This document shows positions 45,966-58,207 of a stretch of DNA of 64,000 bases, piece after piece. The notes under the pieces are model-generated. The model ran no database searches. It was not told the origin of the DNA and was given only the letters and a program-made list of their open reading frames with translations. Positions within the stretch are counted from its first letter, which is position 1, and every line of letters begins with the position of its first letter. Position numbers and translations under genes: made by a program. The stretch spans positions 6,890,531 to 6,954,530 of the forward strand of contig OY754986.1 of assembly GCA_963576475.1 (NCBI GenBank). Direction: 5' to 3'. This DNA comes from Molanna angustata. Lineage: Eukaryota > Arthropoda > Insecta > Trichoptera > Molannidae.

Positions 45966-46675
45966 TGTGTCATTTACTCCAAAATGACATAAATTTGAAT
46001 TTTTGACACATTTATTACTCTGCAACTTTTGAATAGTGAATTGAATTTTCAACCATGTTTTTAAATCGAATTTTCAACACGTATCCTGAATAATACAAGT
46101 AACCTAGGGTCGTTTTAGTTTGTATAGCGTATGGCGTGAAAATTTGTGTTTTCTATATAACTCGAAATATAAGTCAAATCGAGTATGAATTCGTAGATAT
46201 TTATCTGATTCATTTGTATTAATTATGTGTGTTCCAACATAAATCAACGTAGCGGACGGAGCCTTCAAGTGATATATAAATTTAAAATTATTCAATAGTA
46301 AGTCAAATAAGACATACCCTATTTTTGTTGTATGTATAGTAGTGTATTTACATAACGCAGAGGCGTCGCACGTGTTAACGACAAGAACGCAATGCTCATT
46401 TAAATTGTCGCTAATGAGCGTCCATCCACCCGTTTACATTATACCCAGAAACAGGGCCGATCAGAAAAATTAATTAAAATACAATTTCCATTTATTTTGG
46501 TACGCCAAATTTTACAATACACTTTTGAATCGTATACAAAATGACTTTTTAAACGATTTCAGAAAAAAAATATTAAAACCAAATTCAGTACAATGATTTT
46601 TGGTATATTCTTCTACAATCTTTCAAACAATATATGCTAAAGGACTGAAAACAGTTTTGTTTCGTAGAGCAATAT
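45966..46675. other. No recognisable feature
   Basis: AT-rich with a GC-richer patch near 46350-46440 and no domain. Confidence 0.4.
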
Positions 46676-46679
46676 AATA

Positions 46680-46762
46680 TCTATCTAAATAACAGCGCCC
46701 TTGCAATGATCTTGAATCATTAAACGGCGCTATACAAATTATTATTATTATTATTATATGTT
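46680..46762 (+). mobile_element. LINE 3' tail
   Basis: atcttgaatcattaaacggc then gctatacaaattattatt, the ggcgctatacaa(att)n end seen in CR1/L2-like elements. Confidence 0.55.
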
Positions 46763-46784
46763 AGTTGAAAGTTATTTTCAAAAC

Positions 46785-47085
46785 TTCGCCATTTTTCTTG
46801 TTTCTTTTTCGTTTAGAAGACCTGGTGGTCTGTTATTCAAAAAATTTACCTCCTGAGATGACGAAGTCTAACTATCCTTCCATCTCTGTGTAGTCTTTCA
46901 GATAGGCGGTGACTAGAGGGGATTTCATTTGCTGCTATATACGCAATTCTATCACTGTCCGTTCTGGCTACGTGGTCCCTCCAATGTCTTCTTCTGGATC
47001 TACTCCAACGAACGATGTCAGCTATTCCACAATCTCCATTTTTATCATATTTAAAAGTTATATAAAAAAAAATTCGAGGGATTCC
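46785..47085 (-). pseudogene. RTE-type LINE C-terminus
   Basis: The minus-strand frame reads DIVRWSRSRRRHWRDHVART, DSDRIAYIAANEIPSSHRLS and RLHRDGRIVRLRHLRR, the counterpart of IVRRSRSRIRHWRNHVAR at 3274-3470. Non-functional, 5'-truncated. Confidence 0.7.
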
Positions 47086-47159
47086 CAGCGATAGGTATGC
47101 CGGTGTGACATATACGCCTATCCTCACACACCACTCTGATCTAATTTAAAAAGGCACTA

Positions 47160-47525
47160 CAGTCAAAATGGATGGTGCAAAATAGTCATGCTTTAAAAAC
47201 TAAAATAAAGAAATGTCTCTTAGTATCAGGAAGACACTATGCAGAGGAGATTTTTCACCCATAGCTTTCGACAGTTTCGACTCCATATTTTGCTCTTATA
47301 GTGCAAATTTTTTATATTATATTTTTGTTTTAAATATATTGTTTTTTATTTCCATTGTTGTTTGTGATATTATCATTTTTATACTATTGATGTTGGCATC
47401 AAGTAATACAGTGTTACTGTCTCGAGATGTATTGGCCCCGGCACAGGTTTTTTGCCTAGTGGGGCATTGCAGATTCAATAGGTAATTATTGTAATGTGAT
47501 CAATGTTTTTATGAATAAATAAATT
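47160..47525 (+). mobile_element. LINE 3' UTR
   Basis: A T-rich UTR with ggttttttgcctagtggggc then attgcagattcaatagg and an atgaataaataaa end. The 90-codon frame at 47213-47485 runs through it and is not credible as a gene. Confidence 0.5.
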
Positions 47526-47600
47526 AACCTCATTGCTGAACTATGTGAGATATTATTATTTACCTCTTGTATTTTCAACAACCCATCTCTTAAAGGACAC
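47526..47600 (+). repeat. Repeat Rpt-I, copy 2
   Basis: cctcattgctgaactatgtg then agatattattatttacctct matches 42225-42290 reversed. Confidence 0.55.
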
Positions 47601-49220
47601 CGAAAACGATTGAAAAGAAAAGACAGTATTTAACGGTGCATCACAACAATAATAAAAGGTATTTAGGAATAGTCTATTACATAGTAACTATTTGCACTGA
47701 AAAATTCACTGTACACTGGAATGCCTTTATAATATACTTGAAAATCGTCTGCAGTTCATTTCTGTGATTTAACGGTTGAAAAAACATAGTGTGATTTCTT
47801 CCTCGGGAGAAATGAACAATGCACACAGAGTGAAATATACGAGAAAAGTGAAATACTTGACTTTTGTCAAATAAAGTGAAATAGTTGATATTTTGTATGA
47901 GTTAGTCAAAGGAGAGACGGATTGCATCGAGCTTGTGAGTGCAATTAATTTTCACGTTCCACTAGACAGACAAGAGAAGCTGTGCTTGTTGGTGAGATAG
48001 CAGATTCCACGTACCTATTACTTATTTATCTCAGCGAATCCGAGATTGTATATTGTATAGGTTTGGAAATTAATTGGGTGGTTCATTATGACTGTATTTA
48101 AATAAAAAGTAAAGACTTATGTAACTGTCGAATGTATTAATCTGTATAAGTCTGTAAATAATATCTCCAATGTATTAGTCTGTATATCTTTATTCCTACA
48201 GCTTATTAATTTTTACAATATTTTTAGAACTATGTATAACATACTTTATTTTATTATTTTTTTATTTGTTGGTAAATTCACAGAATGTATTACATAACAT
48301 TGTTCACGAGCCGGTATTACAGTCGGCCCTCAACTCATTGAGTTTGTTAAACTCAAGATTAATGTTAAGGGGAGATTGAATCCATTTCCATATTACAGTG
48401 CAATGTGACGTCAGTTACTAAATTTTCAATTATAGACATATTTTACTTTTTCTGTGGTTATTATCTGTCAAATTTTAAATAACCTCAAATAATACGAAAT
48501 ACAAAACGGGACGCTACGACTTGAGATACCTACTATTGTTTTATTATCCAACATGGTAAATTCAATTTTTTTCACCAAAATTATGTTTTTAAATGCCCAT
48601 GTTCGTTTCAATATGGCTGCCAGTTTGTTTTGTTGTGTGGCGCCACCGTCGATACAACTAACGCCTCTAGTGATAGAACACTGAAACTACACTCGTTGCC
48701 TAGCAAGGAGTCGAGAAATGACAGTTGACTCACCGTTAAGTATCTAATCCGCCAGAAATGTTGAGTTAAATATGTATTTGTCGTTTTAGTGACGTATTTG
48801 AGGGAAGATTAGGCCTAAACGGACACTGTAATACGCTATATTTTTGTAAAACTTGAGTTTACAAAATATATTATAATTTTTCTAAATCTTTAAAATATCA
48901 ATGCATTTCAATTATGAATTTACTCGTGAAATATACAAATTTAATACTTGGTAGAAAGAGTATTAACAACTAAAATCAGCTAAAAAAATTTGATAGAGAA
49001 AGTTACAATAATATTCAATCAATTAACAATAAAATAAGCGGGAAGAAATAAATGCAATAATTATACAGGAAACAAATCAAAACAAATTGAGAAAGTCAAA
49101 TAGGTAGAAAAATCAAGAGAAAAAAAATCTCACTCAATATTGGGTGGAAAACCTAAATAAAATTAAAAAAAAACATAACATTAAACTATACACGCCTACT
49201 TTGTACTTAGATTATAACTT
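47601..49220. other. No supported feature
   Basis: AT-rich. 48600-48760 is GC-richer (atatggctgccagtttgttt, ggcgccaccgtcgatacaac), possibly a repeat 5' end. No coding evidence. Confidence 0.4.
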
Positions 49221-49223
49221 ATA

Positions 49224-49720
49224 TTTACTATTCAAACGAGTGGGTTGTGGCCAACGCTAAAATCCTCTCTAACAAGTCACTCAATAAAGTATTCAAATTT
49301 TGTACCTTTTCACGCATGGTACAGTAAATTTTGACATGAAATGTGGACATAAAATGAGTATATTCAATTATTTTTTTATTTAAATATTTCACTATGAAAA
49401 CTTGATAATTCTTCAATGCCATTATATAAAAGTGATGTGTCTTTTTAACAAATTGAAAATAAAAATTTCAAATTTTAAGTTTTCTGAGCTTGGGGTCACT
49501 ATAAAATTAATAAAATTGAGATGCACTATTTAAATATCCTTCAAAATCTAATGGGGTCTAAGTAAGTATTAGATATTATTGCAAAATTTGAAAAAAAAAC
49601 AATGAGTACCTACTTTAGTCTATAATCGATAAAGTAAAATAAACACGTCGTACATAGCGCACAGTACATAACACACAGCATATAGTATACACTCACAGAT
49701 ACATTGTGATGAAACTTTCA
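49224..49720 (-). repeat. Repeat Rpt-B, copy 2 (longest)
   Basis: Reversed, it runs from gcgctatgtacgacgtgttt and tattttactttatcgattat through agaccccattagattttgaa, atggcattgaagaattatca and the gccacaacccactcgt end. No frame of interest. Confidence 0.75.
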
Positions 49721-49969
49721 GAATACAATCTCAGCATGATACTATCTGCAATAAAAAATAGTCTTAAAAATTGCGAAATCACAACTTTATCCCCTTGGGT
49801 TAGTGAGGAGTAAAAATGTTCAGTATAAAACTTCGCTTTGATACACAAGTGTTGCTTAATACGAATCGTAAAACTATGTTAATTATTATACTAATGACTG
49901 TCCTGTTTTTATAAGACTTGAAATTTTTGATTAAAAAAAATATACCTACCTACATTTCAATTTTTCGTA

Positions 49970-50220
49970 GTAATAATAATAATAATAATAAAAGACTTTT
50001 ATTGAGTTAAACAATGTGGCGGACTTATTGCCCGTAGGCAATCTCTACCAGTCAACCACCATGGTAAATACAATCAGTTACAGGAATATACATACATAAG
50101 AATACAAAGAGAAAAAGATAATAAAAAAATCATAAATTGAAAATACAAAATAAATATATAAAACAAAAAAATATACCTATGATAGAGTAATAAAAACTAA
50201 AAATTATCAAAAAATATATA
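49970..50220 (-). mobile_element. LINE 3' end on an (AAT)n run
   Basis: Reversed: tagagattgcctacgggcaa then taagtccgccacattgttta, ending in (tta)n. Upstream AT-rich UTR to about 50220. Confidence 0.6.
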
Positions 50221-50221
50221 A

Positions 50222-51108
50222 TAAAAGACATAAATGTAGTTGATGATAGTTGTAGGAAATGTTTGGCTTTTCCGGAAACAATCGAGCATATAATATCGGG
50301 CTGTTCTTTTCTCGCGCAATCAGAATATACATTTAGACATAACCAAGTAGCAAAAATAATACATCAAAATTTAGCTATTAAATATAAATTAATTGACGCT
50401 ATAAACATAAAACCATATTATGAATATGATCCGATTTCATTTTAAGAAAATAATAATATTTCACTTTATTGCGATAAAACAATATTAACTGACCGGTCAA
50501 TTCAACATAACAGACCCGATTTAATAATACATGATAAAATTTAAAAAATAACATATATTTGCGACGTGGCTATTCCAAATTCTAGTAATATTATAAAAAC
50601 TTTTGACGAAAAAATTAGAAAATACACCGCTTTAGGTAACGAGATTAAAAGACTTTGGCATTCTCGTAAAATAATAATATTACAGTTCATTATTTCAGCC
50701 ACTTGCATTATTCCAAAATCGTAAATCCGTAATTTAGAAATTATAGATTTATCGAAAAACTTAATAATAAAAATGCAAAAAACGGTAATAATGAATACAT
50801 GTAGAATCGTTAAAGATTTTTTAAACGTTAATATTCGGGAATCAGTAGGGTTGTTAGGTAGTATAGAGACCTCCTCAGAGCCTAATCCTTTGATATGTTA
50901 AGTATCTAGATGGGTGAACTATTCCCAATTGAAAGCTTGATGATGCGTTTGTTGCATTTTATTTTGCTCTTTTAAATAAATTACAATTTACGCATTGATC
51001 TGCTAATTGTTTTGAGGAAGTGTATAATGGTAATAATAATAATTGAGTGTTATTATTTGTAGTGCTTAATTGTTATTAATATCATTAGTAAATCGGCCAG
51101 CGCCGCGT
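50222..51108 (+). pseudogene. R2/R4-type LINE 3' end with restriction-like endonuclease, copy 1
   Basis: One frame, broken by three stops, encodes the C-terminal nuclease that nicks the target DNA in R2/R4/CRE-type LINEs. Visible in order: the zinc cluster C-RK-C then ETIEHIISGC (CCHC); QSEYTFRHNQVAKIIHQNLA; and the catalytic core RPDLIIHD with CDVAIPNSSN 14 residues on (PD-X14-D), followed by KIRKYTALGNEIKRLW. Stops fall at 50443-50445, about 50540 and about 50722. The 3' UTR ends atcggccagcgccgcgtaaa. A 97%-like inverted copy lies at 62584-63230. 5'-truncated, no polymerase domain. R4/Dong clade is plausible but not proven. Confidence 0.85.
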
Positions 51109-52070
51109 AAAAAAAAAGAACAAAAATAAGAATAAAAAAAACACATCAGATAGATAAACTATGTTTATTCGATGGAGGATGGGAGAGGAGAAAGAAAGAG
51201 GGATAAAGGGAAAAAGACGTGAATTTGTGGATAGAAAGTGTGAGGCTTTTTGAATGCTATCAAGTTAGTGGCATCTCGTAGTCTTTTATTTACTATCTCG
51301 CTTAGAACCTTCCTACCTGTTGCCTTATTCTCCGCGATAAAAAAGGCTCTAAACATCGATTCTACATATATAGATTGGAATTGAAATCAAGTGTCATGAG
51401 TAAGGTGGTTGAACCTTGGTTTTGTATTTCAAATTTTTAATGAAAATAAAAAAGGCACTCAATTTTTTTGCGACGCTCCTGGAAATAGTACGGTCACTTG
51501 GAGCTTAGTTGTGCGATGCGGTACTGCTTATCTAATTTAAACACCGCGGTGTGGCGCTATGTAAATTACACCAAAAAGGTTTGCGTCCGTGCTAAAGTAT
51601 ACAGTAAACTATTATAATATGTATTTATCTACATAGTAAAATTGTCGACTAATTACTGAAACATTTATATTTTCTTTTTTAATGCATAATAAATTATACA
51701 GATATGAGCAAATTTATTCTCACCAATAACGTAAATGAAATATATGTAAGTCTTAATTGTTAGATTTACAAAAAAAAATAACTTAAGAGGACATTAAATG
51801 CTAAATCTAAACTGAAAACATGATATACTAAGGTACATATCTTGTCCACGACACGGTTTCTTAACGGCACGGCGATATATGACTCGGTAAAACTACCTTC
51901 CAAAATAACGGCTTGGTATGGGCTTGTGGTTAATTGTGGTTTTTGTGTGCCAAGTTATAGACGTGTGTCATAAGTAATAATAAGAAAAAAATGATCATTG
52001 TTGCGCCCTCGTCAATTCTGTACTTAGAGAAGAGCAGGACGAACGCCTTCAGTCTCGCTCGGCAGTTACT
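51109..52070. other. No supported feature
   Basis: A minus-strand frame at 51165-51356 (RLRDATNLIAFKK) is faintly LINE-like but too short to call. The rest is AT-rich. Confidence 0.4.
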
Positions 52071-52076
52071 CGTCAA

Positions 52077-52460
52077 ACTGTGGCGAATGTTGTTGTGTGG
52101 TTCGGGCACACCGCCGGCGCAGACGTCGGGTCAGACATCCTGTGTTGACAACTAGACGTCAAATCTGACAGGCGATGATTGCGTCGGATGCCCCCGGTGT
52201 TAGCCCGCGAAACCTTCGGATGCCAACACGAGAACCGAGGGGTCGGGGTACAAGCCCCTCCGACTTGAAACGGAGTGTACATAGCGGCCGATTTTGAGAC
52301 CAATCGGAGGCCCTGACGTGTGAGGTTGGATTCTCGGGGGCAGTGATTGAACCCGATGGATGGTGGATATTTTGTGTTTGTCCGATGTTGCGGCTGCGTC
52401 CGGTGGTGAACAGGGCCATTGGGCTCTATAGCGTCGCCGGCGTGGAAGTGGATCGCGATC
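52077..52460 (+). repeat. GC-rich repeat Rpt-F, copy 2
   Basis: Partner of 32687-33065. The copies diverge in the middle (52230-52310, around tacaagcccctccgacttga), while the flanks remain about 90% alike by eye. Confidence 0.8.
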
Positions 52461-53245
52461 TCCCTCGATTGCTTATTACATGTATAGAAAAGTTAAATAT
52501 AAACAAAGACACACTAGTAAAATTTTACACTAACATATTTATATTTTATATACATAGATGAACCTCTATTAAGAAAAATTCATCATTTTCATAATTATTC
52601 AAAATACATCTAATTCAGTAACTTTTTAAGAACGTTCCGGCCGATATATGTACGTTCCTATTCCATTTAGTCCATGTAGATATTTTATAACGCTAAAATA
52701 AGACCGTAAATCTAAAATATACAATTTCAGTATGTTCCTATTTTAGTTCCAATAGTTACTGAATACGGGGTAGTGTGTATGTAAAACGAAAAATTTTTAA
52801 CCGCATATACGCAAATATGCTCACCTTTATGTGATTTAAAAAATATTAGATTTATTAAAAAGACTTCAGTTAGTTTAGTATTATTGATATTTTTGCACGC
52901 TCGTCTATCTCAAGCGGACCAGAAACAAACGCTTCAGTTATTTCAGAGTTTTAAAGTCTGAAATAAAGTTGCCTTGAAAGGCTAATTTAACTGTTCTAAT
53001 TCCTAGGTGCAAACTTCCCTCCCCCCCTCGACATTTTCTTTAATGAACTGTTATTCATGAAATTTCCAGATGGAAGATGTTGAAAAATAAAAAAAGTAAA
53101 GTTTCTCTGTCTGTTACTTTAGTCGTATTCATTGTTGCAGTAAAATTCTCTTTCTCATATCGATATTATAACGATCTATGTAAACATACCACTTTTGTGT
53201 AAATGTGGAGTGAAGTGCATTTACAGTTCAAACACTCACGAATAA
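52461..53245. other. No recognisable feature
   Basis: AT-rich; a C run (cctccccccctcg) at about 53017. No coding or repeat evidence. Confidence 0.4.
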
Positions 53246-53248
53246 CTT

Positions 53249-53292
53249 ATTAGATTTTGTTATATAATATTTTTTATATAACAAAATCTAAT
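53249..53292. repeat. 19-bp perfect inverted repeat, 6-nt loop
   Basis: attagattttgttatataa and its exact reverse complement surround tatttt. Confidence 0.8.
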
Positions 53293-53354
53293 AGTTTTTT
53301 TTTTATTTCCAAATAAAAAATAAATTCATGAGCCATAATTACATACATGACAAT

Positions 53355-53693
53355 CAACGTTCCCTCTAATTTTTCTATTGTGTGTGCGGATCTTCGACGC
53401 ATATGTGCAATAGCGGTGCGATAAATTTACACTCCCCCCCATTAACACACATACAATTTTTCATTAAAATGTATATTTTTAGGGTATTTATTAATCACAG
53501 TGATTTTATATAGTTAAAACACTAACAAAGATAATTTTTGAAATAAATAAAAAAGATAACTAAAATCTGGTAATGGAAACTTTCTTATATAATATTGACT
53601 GTGCGGAGACATTTTAGTAGGTGTGCGCGCGCACACGCGTAAGGTGCCCTATAAGGTGCGCGTGCACACGCGCACACCTTACAGGAAACATTG
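53355..53693. mobile_element. hAT-type MITE, 339 bp
   Basis: The ends caacgttccctctaa and, reversed, caatgtttcctgtaa agree at 12 of 15 positions. Flanks atgacaat (53347-53354) and ttgacaat (53694-53701) are an 8-bp duplication with one change. The right part has a self-complementary gtgcgcgcgcacacgcg tract. No transposase. Confidence 0.85.
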
Positions 53694-53788
53694 TTGACAA
53701 TATATATAAATATGAGGTACTTGGATATATTACCTCACTAGGCAAAATCCTGTTCCGAGGCAATACCTATTCAAAATGAGTATATGAC

Positions 53789-53880
53789 TCACTTCTTCTT
53801 CTTCTTCAATGGAGCTACAGCACAAATCGAGCATTGGCCTCCGATAACTTTCGCCTCCATTTCATTCTGTCCTCTGCTGA
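53789..53880 (-). mobile_element. RTE 3' end, reverse copy
   Basis: Reversed: cagaggacagaatgaaatgg, then ccaatgctcgatttgtgctg, tagctccattgaagaagaag. Same end as 1350-1437. Confidence 0.75.
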
Positions 53881-54265
53881 TATGACTAACAAATTTACCG
53901 AATTGTTTACGCCCTCATTTATTTTTTTCATATGGTCGCATTGGCTTCACCAATGTCAAAAAATAAAGAGCTTACCTATCTAATTTGAGATCCGTCATTA
54001 TTTTTAAATTTCATTGAGAGAAAAAATAATACACATCACACATATACATTTTCTTTTATGCATGAAGTTGATACATATGTGTAGTCACATTATTTCTTAT
54101 AGAGAAGTTACAAAGATAAAAAATACGTGCTTATAGATTAAGATTGATATAAAAGTAACGTAATATAAAAAATCTATATATATATATTAAAAAGTTATAT
54201 TATGACGTGTTGTGTTATTTTGAATTCACAAAAATCATTCATTTTTATTATAACATATACCAAAA
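53881..54265. other. No recognisable feature
   Basis: AT-rich with a short tatata run at 54174-54188. Confidence 0.4.
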
Positions 54266-54269
54266 TTTA

Positions 54270-54530
54270 CATAATTTTATAAAAGCAACATTTCAAATAA
54301 ATTGATTAGTTTAGACCACTTCACTAGGCCAAGCCTGTTCCTACGTGGTAGACTAGTTACATAATATTAAAAACTAAGTCATTGTAAGCTGTTATATAGA
54401 ATGATTGTGTAGCCCATGGTCCACTTATTGAGTCCTATGTTAATAGTTTTGTCGTGTATGTTGTTATTAATTGAGAATTTGCTGACAATAGTTGATCCCT
54501 TTGTTATATAACCATGTTTGTATTGTATGT
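54270..54530 (+). repeat. Repeat Rpt-G, copy 2
   Basis: Partner of 44268-44540, about 10 kb away in the same orientation. Confidence 0.8.
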
Positions 54531-55110
54531 TTAAGTCTTGTATTTTCTATTAAATGTATGTTCTTTATATCTTTTGCAAATTCATATATGTAACATAATT
54601 TCGTCAACAGTGCATTCCAGCCATTCCAGATTGGTTGTAGATTGGTTTGCATGTACATATATAAAAAATAAATGTATCTCTTTTTTAAAAATGCAGTCAA
54701 CAATAAACGTCTATTCAAAAGTTTATAAAAGGAAATTGAAAAAATACCGCTGCTGTTATATAAACTAACGCATAGCAATATCGTTATGATAAATGAGAAT
54801 TTAAGTACTAAAAAATTCTTTCCGCTTATCCGAATTCTTTTCAAATAACAGTTTTAACAAGAAACTGATGTTTAAATGTTTGGTATTTAAGCTTTTTGAG
54901 AAATAATTAACAATATTCTCGAACCTCTCAAATAATTTATAAGTCAAACAATTAAGTCGATAAATTTAAGGGTCTTTAAAACAATCAAACAAACAAACCT
55001 CCTTACAATACGATATATTTATCAAACCTTCTCTATGGCTCTTAAATAATATACATGTCTCGTTGAAGTTTTGTTTTTGCGATAAATTTATCATTTAAAT
55101 TTTTGGTTAT
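54531..55110. other. No supported feature
   Basis: Overlapping frames on both strands (54467-54844 minus, 54538-54768 plus) are AT-driven and show no domain. Confidence 0.4.
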
Positions 55111-55114
55111 CTTG

Positions 55115-55340
55115 GGTAATTTTTATTTATTTATTTATTTATATTACAAACCCATTTACAAAATTAAATATTACATGACACACCATAAACCAAAAAAATA
55201 CAATTTATAAACATCTAGACATATCAACGGTAGCAGAGGATATAATATATAAAGAAAAATAAAAACATATAAGAAAGGTAAATTAAACACGAAAGTACAT
55301 ACATTAAAAACCAAAGAATAAATAAATAAAAAAACTCAAA
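55115..55340 (-). mobile_element. LINE 3' UTR with (TTTA)n end
   Basis: ttatttatttatttatttat at 55122-55141 starts a reversed A-rich UTR; the reverse strand ends (ataa)n. Family unclear. Confidence 0.4.
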
Positions 55341-56128
55341 TAAAAAATACTACATAGCATGAATATAAGGATATTAGTGACTGAATAATATAAAAATGAA
55401 TGGTGTGTATATCCACACTGAATCAGAGAATGCTGCCAGATTTTACTGTTATCGCGACTCGCGAGACGCTTGCATTATAAATACGTTGTCAAGTCATCAT
55501 TGTCATCAAATCAACGTTATTAATATCATTTTTGTATTAATTTTCATGTCTAGGTATTGCTCTGCTCCTTTTCTCACTTTTTCTATCTGCATATAAATAA
55601 AGTAGACCTTGTAAAATTGTCGTGATGGATGGCGTGTTAGTGCGCGGCTATATTCATGTAAGTTTACCTGTCCTTGCATTCGTTTGAAATCCTCCGGTAA
55701 ATTTACAATAGAGCAAAAAACTTTCAATATTACATTTGAAACAGTAAAAAAAAACAAAGCCTCGCTAACTGACATGCTTTTTTGCTATTTTCAAAAGAAA
55801 GTATGATTGAATGTAATATAATAAGAATTTAGAATGTTTTATTGCTTTACTCGCCGATTCGCCGAAATTGATTTATGCGAATTTACCCTCACGGTGATTA
55901 TAATGCAACACGATGATTTCTCTGTTCCCGCCGTAGCTAGATCTCAAAAGGCACGAAATAATGAAATTTGACATAGGGAGAGAGAACAATTGTTTCCTTT
56001 TGCATTGTGGGTCAGATTTGCTTTGCTTGCATTGTTTCACCGATTAAGCTGTCAGATACGTAATTATTTACAAGTGGCCTATAACGCCTATTTTATTTTT
56101 TTGTTTTTTGTTTAAACAAAGACAATAT
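55341..56128. other. No supported feature
   Basis: A minus-strand 89-codon frame (55506-55775) containing LPEDFKRMQGQVNLHEYSRA looks more protein-like than its neighbours but is not recognised. Confidence 0.35.
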
Positions 56129-56291
56129 TATACATATTATAGGAATGTGGTGCCTCTTGAAGGAACACAGATATACGGACCATACAACCAGCAACCAGCC
56201 GATGATCTGCATCTTACAAACAAAATCATTCGTGTTGGACCCTCCAAACCACCAGGTGGCTGTGTACGGATCAAGCTGTAGTTCTTCGTTT
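56129..56291 (+). other. Candidate exon, unknown protein
   Basis: After an acceptor-like acatattatag, one frame reads NVVPLEGTQIYGPYNQQPAD, DLHLTNKIIRVGPSKPPGGC and VRIKL before tag. A donor-like cag-gtggct occurs within PPG. Composition is unlike the AT-rich surroundings. I do not recognise a family. The alternative 64-codon frame from 56145 is less convincing. Confidence 0.3.
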
Positions 56292-56754
56292 TGCTGTTTT
56301 ACGATATCTATAGAATATTCATTATTTCAATACTTGTAACTTAATTGGATTAAAACTGTAAGTCAATTGATTTCTTACATTCATAATATTTAATCTCCCT
56401 ATGCAATACCTCTTTTAGAAATTAGTGCATTTAAGAATACAAAACGTGGACTGGGTTTATGCGTGGTTCGAAACCCGTACGTGTTAACCCATGTAGAACC
56501 CACAGGAAAATAGTATTCTTTTAAGGAAACGCCTAAAGTTTTTTTTTTAAATTACGAAATATATATAAAGGAATATAAATGGTCGGCTAAAATTTAAATT
56601 TAAACTAAAATATAATGAGGTATTACATATGTTCCTAACCAAAATATGGTAAATAACTAATTTTTGATCACGGAGAATAGAGTGCTGTTGTTCATCATAA
56701 TATGCCTATGAGACACAAAGTGAAGATGCAGGTCGATAGATTGCAGCATCCAGA

Positions 56755-56986
56755 GTAATTTGCCTTCCCACGGCGCTCACGGTTATAGTCAGGCGTTCGT
56801 CCTTCCTCGCAAGTGCTCAGGTTGACGGGGCCAAGTCTTCATGGACTTATAGGCGGGGCGGGTCCCTGTGACCACGTGTCCATGTACACCTGTAATGGAC
56901 TGGAAGCTCGCACCTTCTGGAGTTCACCGGACATCGTGATGTCCACCAGGTGTTGAGGATAAACACTGCACCGAATATGGGTCGAT
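56755..56986. other. GC-rich patch of unknown origin
   Basis: About 230 bp (cacggcgctcacggttatag, aggcggggcgggtccctgtg, ggtgttgaggataaacactg) clearly GC-richer than both sides and abutting a SINE. No second copy in the window; frames on both strands are short. Confidence 0.4.
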
Positions 56987-57036
56987 GGCAGAGCGGTTAG
57001 CGCACTGGGTTAGTAATCCAGTGATCGCGAGTTACA
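56987..57036 (+). mobile_element. tRNA-Thr-derived SINE head, truncated
   Basis: gggtcgatggcagagcggtt then the anticodon arm ctggg-ttagtaa-tccag (AGT) and gatcgcgagtt, after which the sequence leaves the family inside the B box. Confidence 0.7.
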
Positions 57037-57535
57037 TATTATTTTGTTGAAAAAAAGATAATGCTGTTCTACACGAGAGACACAAATTTAAATACAAAAC
57101 AACACCATCTCTATTATATGTCCGATAGTTTTAATTATAACGGCCTTACCTTATCAAACCGTAGTGTCTCGGATACGCTCTAGATGTCACCGCTGTTGTT
57201 CGTCGTTCGTTAAAACATTACGTATCTACACTCTCGAGGGATTTCCCGGTCTTCAGTGTATTGTACAAACTTCTGCCATGAATATTTAAATTGGTTCCGA
57301 GGTGCGACTGCTACAATCAGATCTGGAGGCTGTGGGATGAGTGGTTTACGACCTTCAACTCCAGAGGCAATAAGGTAACGAAGGTAACGGCAAAGATCAA
57401 CTGCTTACTCCAGCGAAATAATTATACCTTACACAACAAACATCAGCATAATATTAAACAATTTTTTTTAGTTAAAGCCGTATGATAATGTATCTTAGCC
57501 GTCTTTGATAAAATGACAAAATCAAACATCGATCC
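57037..57535. other. No supported feature
   Basis: 57290-57420 (ctacaatcagatctggaggc) is open for about 60 codons in a mixed-composition stretch but unrecognised. Confidence 0.35.
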
Positions 57536-57539
57536 TATT

Positions 57540-57770
57540 TCTTCTTTCTTCTTCAGACATCTCTGCACTGATGGATGGAGGTCTCTTCTAAGTACTTCAA
57601 TTGTTCTTTTTCCACTTCAGATTTCTGAATGCCCATCTGACCATTCCCTGCCTGGTAACATGACCCGCCCATTGCTATTGAAGTTTTGCAACTGGATCCA
57701 TGATATCGACAATGGCGTCTGATTTCCTCATATCTTTTTCGGTCTCTTAGGTCCGAATGCAGAGTCCGAC
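57540..57770 (-). pseudogene. RTE-type LINE scrap
   Basis: Reversed reading includes QWAGHVTRQGMVRWAFRNLK, the [NQ]WAGHV.R......W motif of RTE C-termini, then KRPPSISAEMSEEER. Stops interrupt it. Confidence 0.5.
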
Positions 57771-58088
57771 CTAAATACTATATGTAGGTATTTTAAACAC
57801 TAACCATGTTTTCATTGCAAGGTCGCACACGTTTTTGTATAAGAATTGCATTGCATAGACATATCTAAATACTTAGCTATTTAAAAAAAATCGCGACATC
57901 GAGCTGTTATTGTTACCTTGGTTACATGTGTTTGTGTGGTTATGACAAAAAAACATTTTAAACGTCAGTCTAAACTCATAGACAAGTATCTATCTCTTTT
58001 CTTCATATGCAATAATGTGAAACGCTACGCCATCAATCGCCATCTTGTTATACAAGTACATATACATCTTCCTACATTCCCTAAAATA
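57771..58088. other. No recognisable feature
   Basis: AT-rich with no domain. Confidence 0.4.
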
Positions 58089-58089
58089 A

Positions 58090-58196
58090 GCAAAAATGCT
58101 TGTGCTATAGGTGAACGAAATCGGTCAAGGTAGGATTCGAACTTGCGACCGCTGGATTACTAGCCCTGCGCGCTAACCGATCTGCCATCGACCCAT
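58090..58196 (-). mobile_element. tRNA-Thr-derived SINE
   Basis: Reversed: tgggtcgatggcagatcggt, anticodon arm with loop ctagtaa (AGT), B box aagttcgaatcctacc, then cgatttcgttcacctata, the same body as at 24400-24512. Confidence 0.8.
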
Positions 58197-58207
58197 TTTA
58201 CTTACTT

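Noticed and set aside
56425..56525. tRNA-like box (ggttcgaaacccgta) with inverted flanks
   Set aside because: The arms pair only loosely and no A box is present at the right distance.
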